Source of the DNA: Thermoleophilia bacterium
GTDB lineage: Bacteria; Actinomycetota; Thermoleophilia; Gaiellales; JAICJC01
NCBI GenBank assembly: GCA_025928435.1
Contig: JAICJM010000141.1
Span: forward strand, 1 to 10,458
DNA: 10,458 bases
Direction: 5' to 3'
The position numbers and the translations under genes are program-made. Within the stretch, counting starts at the first letter, position 1. Every line of letters begins with the position of its first letter. The notes under the pieces were generated by a model. The model made no database searches. It was not told the DNA's origin and saw nothing but the letters and a program-made list of their open reading frames with translations. Positions 6,706-10,458 of the stretch are shown here, one piece after another.

Positions 6706-6731
6706 GTTCCCGGGACCGCGATTCGAGAAAC
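6706..6731 (-). promoter_or_regulatory. candidate SigB/SigF-type promoter before the 48-aa gene
   Basis: Read on the minus strand, GTTTC (6731-6727) is followed after 15 nt by GGGAAC (6711-6706), resembling the GTTT...GGGWAT elements of SigB/SigF-class promoters. The predicted transcript start would fall almost at the ATG of the 48-aa gene, implying a leaderless message. The GGG half is common by chance here, so support is weak. Confidence 0.2.
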
Positions 6732-6752
6732 GGCGCCGCGGGCATTTTCCAG

Positions 6753-7199
6753 GTGATGCCTCCGGCCGCGCGCGGGTTCCAGTTCAAGCTCACGGCCGAG
6801 GCGGACAACGTCCCAGTCGTGCGTCGGGCGTTGCGCGCGCTGTTGCTCCCCGCGGGGTTCTCGCCCGACCGGATCGCAAGCATCGCGCTCGCGACCACCG
6901 AGGTGTGCGCGAATATGGTGCGGCATGCGTACCCCGACGGCGATCGGGGCGTCATCCGGGTCGAGGCGGCGCTGGACCCGAGCGGGGACGTGACGGTCGT
7001 CGTACGCGACCACGGCGTCGGGATCGGCCGGCGGGCCGAGGCCGTCGCCTCGGCCGTCGGCCTCAGCATCTCCGCGGCCATCGCGAGCGACCTGCGCATC
7101 AAGACGTCCCGCGACATCGGCACCGAGGTGCGAATGCTCTTCGCCCTGGAAGAACATGCAAACCCGCGACTGGATCTGGGTACACCAACCGGAGAGTGA
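6753..7199 (+). CDS. RsbW/SpoIIAB-like anti-sigma factor (HATPase serine kinase)
   Basis: This is a 148-residue GHKL ATPase of the anti-sigma kinase type. Such proteins bind a SigB/SigF-type sigma factor and phosphorylate a STAS antagonist. The N-terminal strand FQFKLTAEADNVPVVRR (9-25) leads to the N-box IALATTEVCANMVRHAYP (44-61), with Glu50, Asn54 and His58 in the expected catalytic and Mg positions. The G1 box is VRDHGVGI (84-91). The G2 region, VGLSISAAIASDLRI (102-116), is recognisable but lacks the usual second Gly. GTEVRMLF (123-130) closes the fold. The frame is intact. GTG at 6753 and ATG at 6756 are adjacent starts; neither has a strong Shine-Dalgarno. It is followed after 14 nt by a broken second ATPase-like gene, and the STAS and sigma partners lie within 3 kb. 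Confidence 0.85.
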   Translation: MMPPAARGFQFKLTAEADNVPVVRRALRALLLPAGFSPDRIASIALATTEVCANMVRHAYPDGDRGVIRVEAALDPSGDVTVVVRDHGVGIGRRAEAVASAVGLSISAAIASDLRIKTSRDIGTEVRMLFALEEHANPRLDLGTPTGE

Positions 7200-7213
7200 G
7201 GTCGAGCAACGAC

Positions 7214-7538
7214 ATGTCTCCCGTCGGAACCCCCCACAACGTCGCCACCGAGTACGCGGCGGAGCTGCGGGCGCTCCCGCTCGTGCGCGGGCAGGTGGAC
7301 GAGCTCCTGGAAGGGCGGCCGGTTGCCCGCGAGAAGCGCTGGGACATCCGGCTTCCAGGTCGCGGCCGAGCTCACACCCGGGACGCTCGAGGTCACCGTC
7401 CGCGACGCGGGTCAGGGATCGACGGACGGCATCGTGCCGAAGGTCGGGATGCCGCTCCTGCACGAGGCGTCCGACGCCGTGTCGATCGAGGACGGGAGCC
7501 CCGGCCTGGTCGTGCGTATGTGCTTCAACCTCCGCTAG
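7214..7538 (+). pseudogene. broken second HATPase-type regulator, frame change and missing N-box
   Basis: The first part, from ATG 7214, reads MSPVGTPHNVATEYAAELRA and on to EKRWDIRL, the usual N-terminal strand and helices of an RsbW-like ATPase. The coding then moves to the next frame at about 7345-7355, where GFQVAAELTPGTLEVTVRDAGQG carries the G1 box (DAGQG) and the protein finishes with VVRMCFNLR at the TAG of 7538. Between the halves the entire N-box helix (E..N..H) expected after WDIRL is absent, so besides the shift about 25-30 residues appear to be missing. Neither frame alone gives an ATPase. It begins 14 nt after the intact anti-sigma gene, so it was probably its co-transcribed companion. 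The 3' end overlaps the STAS gene tail-to-tail by 14 nt. True decay and assembly error both fit. Confidence 0.65.
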
Positions 7539-7839
7539 CCGCGGGCGCGAGCGAGGCCATCGCTGCCTCGCACGTTTCGTACGGCCGCAGGAGCGAGGCG
7601 ATCCCGGTGACGCGCAGGATCCGCGTCGCCTCGCGCCCGGGCGGGATCACGACCGCCACGCGCGGCCCCACCGACTCCTCGACCGCGGTGCTCGCCAGGA
7701 CGCGCAGGATCGAGCTGTCGATGAAGTCGGCGTCGGTGAGGTCGATGATCACCGGCCCGCCGGCGGCCGCGACCCGCTCGATCTCCTCGGAGAGGCTCGG
7801 CTGGGTCGACAGGTCGTGCTCGCCCCGCAGCGACAGCAC
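7525..7839 (-). CDS. STAS-domain anti-anti-sigma factor (RsbV/SpoIIAA-like), 5' end uncertain
   Basis: This is a 104-residue STAS protein. Strand LSLRGEHDLST (2-12) contains the family's first strand and its acidic residue. VIIDLTDADFIDSSILRVL (30-48) carries the DSS motif whose serine is phosphorylated by RsbW-type kinases, and VAVVIPPG (61-68) and RVTGIASLL (76-84) are the later strand and helix. When unphosphorylated such proteins free the sigma factor from its anti-sigma partner. The only usable in-frame start is GTG 7839, which cuts into the first strand and has no ribosome binding site. In the same frame upstream the sequence reads CRHGVWVLSLRGEHDL, which looks like genuine protein but reaches no start codon. 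An ATG at 7895, overlapping the sugar-porter stop as TGATG, is out of frame by two bases. The native gene probably started there and a 5' indel separates it. Confidence 0.75.
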   Translation of the reverse strand: MLSLRGEHDLSTQPSLSEEIERVAAAGGPVIIDLTDADFIDSSILRVLASTAVEESVGPRVAVVIPPGREATRILRVTGIASLLRPYETCEAAMASLAPAASGG

Positions 7840-7894
7840 CCAGACGCCGTGACGACACTCGACGAGATCGACCCTTCGCGGTAGCCGAGCGTCA

Positions 7895-9301
7895 TCAGGC
7901 CGACCGCAGCTCGCCCCTGCGGCGGCGGCCCCGCCGCGACGAGCCGGTGACGTCGCGCTGGATGTCCTCGAGGCTGCGGCCCTTCGTCTCGGGCACCCGC
8001 AGGGCGAAGAAGATGATCGCGAGCACGCCGATGACCGCGTACAGCCAGAAGGTGGCGGCCTTGCCGATGTCGGCCGCGAGGGTCAGGAACGTGAACGACA
8101 CGATGAAGTTGAACGTCCAGTTCGCGATCGTGCACACGGCCATCGCGGGGCCGCGGATCTCGAGCGGGAAGATCTCGGAGATCATGAGCCAGAACACGGG
8201 GCCGAGGCCCACCGCGAACGACGCGATGTAGACGACGAGAGCGATCAGCGCGAGCGCGGAGGCGTTGGCCTGCAGGGTGCCGGACGCGAAGAACGCGCCG
8301 AGCACGACGAGCGCGACCGTCAGCCCCACCGTTCCGACGATCAGGTACACGCGCCGGCCGAGGCGGTCGAGCAGCAGGATCGCGATCACCGTGAAGACGA
8401 GGTTGGTGACGCCGATCGCGACGGTCTGCCCGATCGCGCTCGAGGCGCTCGATCCGGTGAACGCGAGGATCGTCGGCGCGTAGTAGATGATCGTGTTGAT
8501 CCCGACGATCTGCTGGAAGATCGCGAGGCCGAGGCCGACGATCAGCATCGGCCGCACCGACGGCCCGATCAGGTCGCGGATACGGGCCGTCTCGGCGGCA
8601 ACCTTCTTGATCGACTCGACCTCCTCGTCGACGTCCTGATCCTGGTGCGTCCGGCGCAGGACCTCGTTGGCCTCGTCGTCGCGGCCCTGGTCGATGAGCC
8701 AGCGCGGGCTGTACGGCATGACCGCCATCCCGACGGCCAGCATCAGACCGGGCACGGCCCCCAGGCCGAGCATCCAGCGCCAGTTGTCCGCGCCGATCCC
8801 TTTGAGGCCGAAGTTCACGATGTAGGCGACCAGGATGCCCGACACGATCATCAGCTGGTTGAACGACACGAGCCCGCCGCGGATGCGCTTCGGCGAGAGC
8901 TCGGCCAGGTACATCGGCGAGACGAACGAGGCCGTCCCGACGGAGACCCCGAGCACGAACCGCGCCGCGATCAGCTGGTCCGCGTTCTGCGAGAACGCGC
9001 ACCCGAGCGCCGCGAGCGTATAGATCGAGCCCGAGATCACCTTCGTCCACCGGCGGCTGATCGCGTCGGCGAGGTAGCCGGCGCCCAGCGCGCCGACGGC
9101 GGCGCCGATCAGGAGCGCGCCGACAATCGCCTCCTGCTCGAAGGACGATGCGCCCAGGTCGCCCTTGATGTACAGGAGCGCCCCGGAGATGACGCCCGTG
9201 TCGTAGCCGAAGAGGAAGCCGCCGAGCGCGGCGATCAGGGCGACGGCGAACAGGAACGGCTTGCCTTCCCGACGTGCATCGGTGATGAAGAAACCAGCCA
9301 C
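7895..9301 (-). CDS. sugar/H+ symporter, MFS sugar-porter family (XylE/GalP type)
   Basis: This is a 468-residue, 12-TM inner-membrane sugar transporter. Family signatures are nearly all present: GGFLFGYDTGVISGALLYIK (27-46) in TM1, PMYLAELSPKRIRGGLVSFNQ (129-149) after TM4, QQIVGINTIIYYAPT (263-277) in TM7 with the sugar-binding QQ..G.N residues, DRLGRRVYL (312-320) as the second motif A, and PETKGRSLEDI (437-447) at the C-terminus. Two deviations are seen: the first motif A is DAISRRW (79-85) with Ser in place of Gly, and the usual PESPRWL is PYSPRWL (196-202). The GTG at 9301 has AGGAGG 8 nt upstream, an unambiguous start. The substrate is probably a hexose or pentose. The stop overlaps an ATG that probably once began the STAS gene. 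Confidence 0.93.
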   Translation of the reverse strand: MAGFFITDARREGKPFLFAVALIAALGGFLFGYDTGVISGALLYIKGDLGASSFEQEAIVGALLIGAAVGALGAGYLADAISRRWTKVISGSIYTLAALGCAFSQNADQLIAARFVLGVSVGTASFVSPMYLAELSPKRIRGGLVSFNQLMIVSGILVAYIVNFGLKGIGADNWRWMLGLGAVPGLMLAVGMAVMPYSPRWLIDQGRDDEANEVLRRTHQDQDVDEEVESIKKVAAETARIRDLIGPSVRPMLIVGLGLAIFQQIVGINTIIYYAPTILAFTGSSASSAIGQTVAIGVTNLVFTVIAILLLDRLGRRVYLIVGTVGLTVALVVLGAFFASGTLQANASALALIALVVYIASFAVGLGPVFWLMISEIFPLEIRGPAMAVCTIANWTFNFIVSFTFLTLAADIGKAATFWLYAVIGVLAIIFFALRVPETKGRSLEDIQRDVTGSSRRGRRRRGELRSA

Positions 9302-9339
9302 AGGGCTCCCCTCCTGAGACAGTTGCTTCGTATTGCGAT

Positions 9340-9366
9340 GCACCCGTGTCGGCGCTCGGGCAAAAC
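9340..9366 (-). promoter_or_regulatory. candidate SigB/SigF-type promoter for the sugar porter
   Basis: On the minus strand, GTTTT (9366-9362) is followed after 16 nt by GGGTGC (9345-9340), close to the GTTT...GGGTA pattern. The start codon at 9301 lies about 30 nt further on, leaving room for the AGGAGG ribosome binding site. The nearby sigma factor would be a plausible reader. Confidence 0.3.
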
Positions 9367-9393
9367 GTTTGTCGTCCTCATGCCCACGGGCAC
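9367..9393 (+). promoter_or_regulatory. candidate divergent SigB/SigF-type promoter for the mini-gene
   Basis: GTTT (9367-9370), a 17-nt spacer, then GGGCAC (9388-9393). It shares the 8-bp palindrome AAACGTTT (9363-9370) with the opposite-strand candidate, so the two -35-like elements lie back to back. The mini-gene ATG at 9422 follows with GGAGGA just upstream. The -10 half is a poor match. Confidence 0.22.
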
Positions 9394-9421
9394 GTGCGGG
9401 ACAGACGGACGGGAGGAACCG

Positions 9422-9522
9422 ATGGCGACGCAAACGAGGTGAAGGCCGCGAAGGAGCGCGGCATCCGCGGGCGCTCCCGCATGGGCAAGTGGGAGCTGAT
9501 CGAGGCCCTGCGCAAGTCCTGA
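9422..9522 (+). pseudogene. Rho-N/SAP-like mini-protein gene split by a one-base frameshift
   Basis: ATG 9422 has an excellent ribosome binding site (GGGAGGAA, about 5 nt away) but reads only MATQTR before TGA. The frame one base on continues as KAAKERGIRGRSRMGKWE, then LIEALRKS and TGA at 9520-9522. That continuation looks like the short helix-extended-loop-helix of Rho N-terminal/SAP-like nucleic-acid-binding mini-proteins, with the pattern KxxGIxGRSxMxKxELIxAL. Restoring one G in AGGTGA (9437-9442) joins them into a protein of about 33 residues. As written, the gene could only be expressed from GTG 9439, giving 27 residues with no ribosome binding site. It converges on the sigma gene, ending 14 nt from it. 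Confidence 0.5.
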
Positions 9523-9536
9523 ACGAGCCGAGGGCT

Positions 9537-10151
9537 CTAGGCCGCTCGCCGGCCAGATGTGCGCGGACGACGCTGCGGGCGTGGCCCAGCAGCCGTGACA
9601 CGTGCATCTGGCTGATGCCGACGCGCTCGGCGATCTCGGACTGGGTGAGGTCGAGCACCGTCCCGAAGCCCTCGTCCTCGGTCGCGAACCCGTCCTCCGA
9701 CGCCGCGTCCGGGTCGGGCTCGTCGAGTCGTGCGTACTCGGGCATCGCCCAGGTCGTGAACGCCGTGCGCACGGCGATCGCCTCGTCCGCCTCCGCGACC
9801 GACAGGCCGGCGGCCCCGGCGATCTCCGGCACGGTGGGCTCCCGCCCGAGCTGCTGGGTGAGCTCCTCCCGGAGGAGGGCGACCCGGGAGCTCGCCTCCT
9901 GCAGCCCGCGCGGAACGCGTACAGCCCACTTCTGGTCGCGGAACATGTGCATGATCTCGCCGTCGATCGTGCGGGCCGCGTACGCACGCAGGGATGAGCC
10001 CCGGGCCGGGGTCGAAGCGGTCGACCGCATGGATGAGGCCGATGTACCCGACCTGCACGAGGTCGTCCAGCGCGAGTCCCCGGCCCTCGTACCTGCGCGC
10101 GATCGAGCGCACCAGGCCGGTGAAGCTCATGATGATCTCCTCGCGCCCCAT
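9537..10151 (-). pseudogene. SigB/F/G-family sigma factor, frameshifted and lacking region 4.1
   Basis: Starting at ATG 10151 (MGREEII), the first frame gives a clear sigma region 2: LVRSIARRYEGRGLALDD followed by LVQVGYIGLIHAVDRFDP. At the C-run on the minus strand at 10008-10011 the frame must shift by one base; then the next frame continues ARGSSLRAYAARTIDGEIMH, RDQKWAVRVPRGLQE (region 2.4/3) and REPTVPEIAGAAGLS (region 3). Region 4.2 is present as LTQSEIAERVGISQMHVSRL, the DNA-binding helix-turn-helix. Between GFGTVLD and LTQSE (near 9650) the roughly 30 residues of region 4.1, including the LPxRER motif, are missing in frame. The second frame runs past the expected end. The TAG at 9539-9537 would be reached only after another one-base shift. 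The start could also be ATG 10250. As written no functional sigma factor is made. Confidence 0.75.
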
Positions 10152-10334
10152 CCGCTGCGTTTCGGGAGGCGGCGCTCCCGTTGTCCGCGTCGCGTCGAGG
10201 AGGCATTGCAATTGCGGTGCCCGGGCCCGGCCACGGCAAACGGTGTTCATTGACGTCCCGTTGGACCTGTCCGCCGGCAACGGGCGCCCGAAGGCGGGTT
10301 TGGCCGTGCGCGGCGAGGGGGTAGGAGGCCCGGC

Positions 10335-10458
10335 GTGGCCGGCTCACCGGAACATCGCGGCGGCGACGACACGCCGTACGACGACCAGGGGCGCGTGGGC
10401 GTCCCCGGCGCGCCGGAATGGCGGTACGCCTCGATCCGCGGGCACGACGGCGACGCGC
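10335..10458 (+). CDS. unidentified protein, N-terminal 41 residues only
   Basis: GTG 10335 is preceded by GTAGGAGG with a 6-nt spacer, the strongest ribosome binding site on the plus strand here. The frame stays open to the right edge, reading MAGSPEHRGGDDTPYDDQGR and then VGVPGAPEWRYASIRGHDGD. It is acidic, Gly/Pro-rich and looks disordered. No domain is recognisable in so short a piece. It is divergent from the sigma gene. The call rests on the ribosome binding site and the open frame. Confidence 0.5.
   Translation, partial: MAGSPEHRGGDDTPYDDQGRVGVPGAPEWRYASIRGHDGDA

Noticed and set aside
4218..7463. Minus-strand 1081-codon frame that includes the aldolase-like enzyme
   Set aside because: Only the part from ATG 5366 has family motifs and an ATGA-coupled start; everything upstream is read-through of the transporter region in a wrong frame.
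8645..9442. Plus-strand open frame antisense to the sugar porter
   Set aside because: Composition is typical of a shadow frame; the sugar-porter signatures on the minus strand are complete.
10297..10323. GGTTT, 17 nt, GGGTA on the plus strand, looking like a SigF promoter for the gene at 10335
   Set aside because: Its -10-like element overlaps the gene's strong ribosome binding site, so a transcript from it would lack that site; more likely chance.
1..10458. CRISPR array, tRNA, rRNA, integrase or insertion sequence
   Set aside because: No regularly spaced repeats, cloverleaf, ribosomal RNA segments, or transposase/recombinase motifs were seen on either strand.

Overview
The window is a very GC-rich, densely coded stretch of bacterial chromosome. 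Codon use is strongly third-position GC, GTG and TTG starts are common, and there are SigB/SigF-type stress-sigma components beside an actinobacterial-style sugar porter. This suggests a high-GC actinobacterium, possibly of the Thermoleophilia type, but no rRNA or marker gene is present and the taxonomic guess is weak.

Region 1 (1-4142, all minus strand, transcribed right to left) is one end of an extracellular contractile injection system (eCIS, a phage-tail-like particle). In transcription order it holds a Pvc16/DUF4255 cap protein with a carboxypeptidase-regulatory-like C-terminal domain, a small degenerate receiver-domain protein, the contractile sheath, a gp19-type tube protein, a Mu gp41/T4-baseplate-like assembly protein with a CPxCG knuckle, a DUF6760 micro-protein, and the start of an Arg-rich protein that runs off the left edge. 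The genes from the receiver protein onward are tightly packed (ATGA overlap, 0-18 nt gaps). A perfect nested palindrome separates the cap gene from the receiver gene. Spike, baseplate, AAA ATPase and cargo genes would lie beyond the left edge.

Region 2 (4218-6696, minus) is an apparent three-gene unit: a 48-aa basic protein, a 12-TM MFS transporter and a PLP fold-type III D-threonine aldolase/D-serine dehydratase-like enzyme. The last two overlap by ATGA. Nothing here is obviously connected to the eCIS.

Region 3 (6753-10151) is a scattered SigB/SigF-type partner-switching module: an intact RsbW-like anti-sigma ATPase (plus), a broken second ATPase-like gene (plus), a STAS anti-anti-sigma protein (minus), an intact sugar/H+ symporter (minus), a frameshifted Rho-N-like mini-gene (plus), and a SigB/F/G-family sigma factor (minus) that carries a frameshift and lacks conserved region 4.1. 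Four neighbouring genes show indel-type damage while the surrounding long genes are clean, so this is either real decay of a stress-sigma module or a local assembly-quality problem. A partial plus-strand gene starts at 10335 and runs off the right edge. No tRNA, rRNA, CRISPR array, integrase or insertion sequence was seen, and no gene-free stretch exceeds 300 bases.
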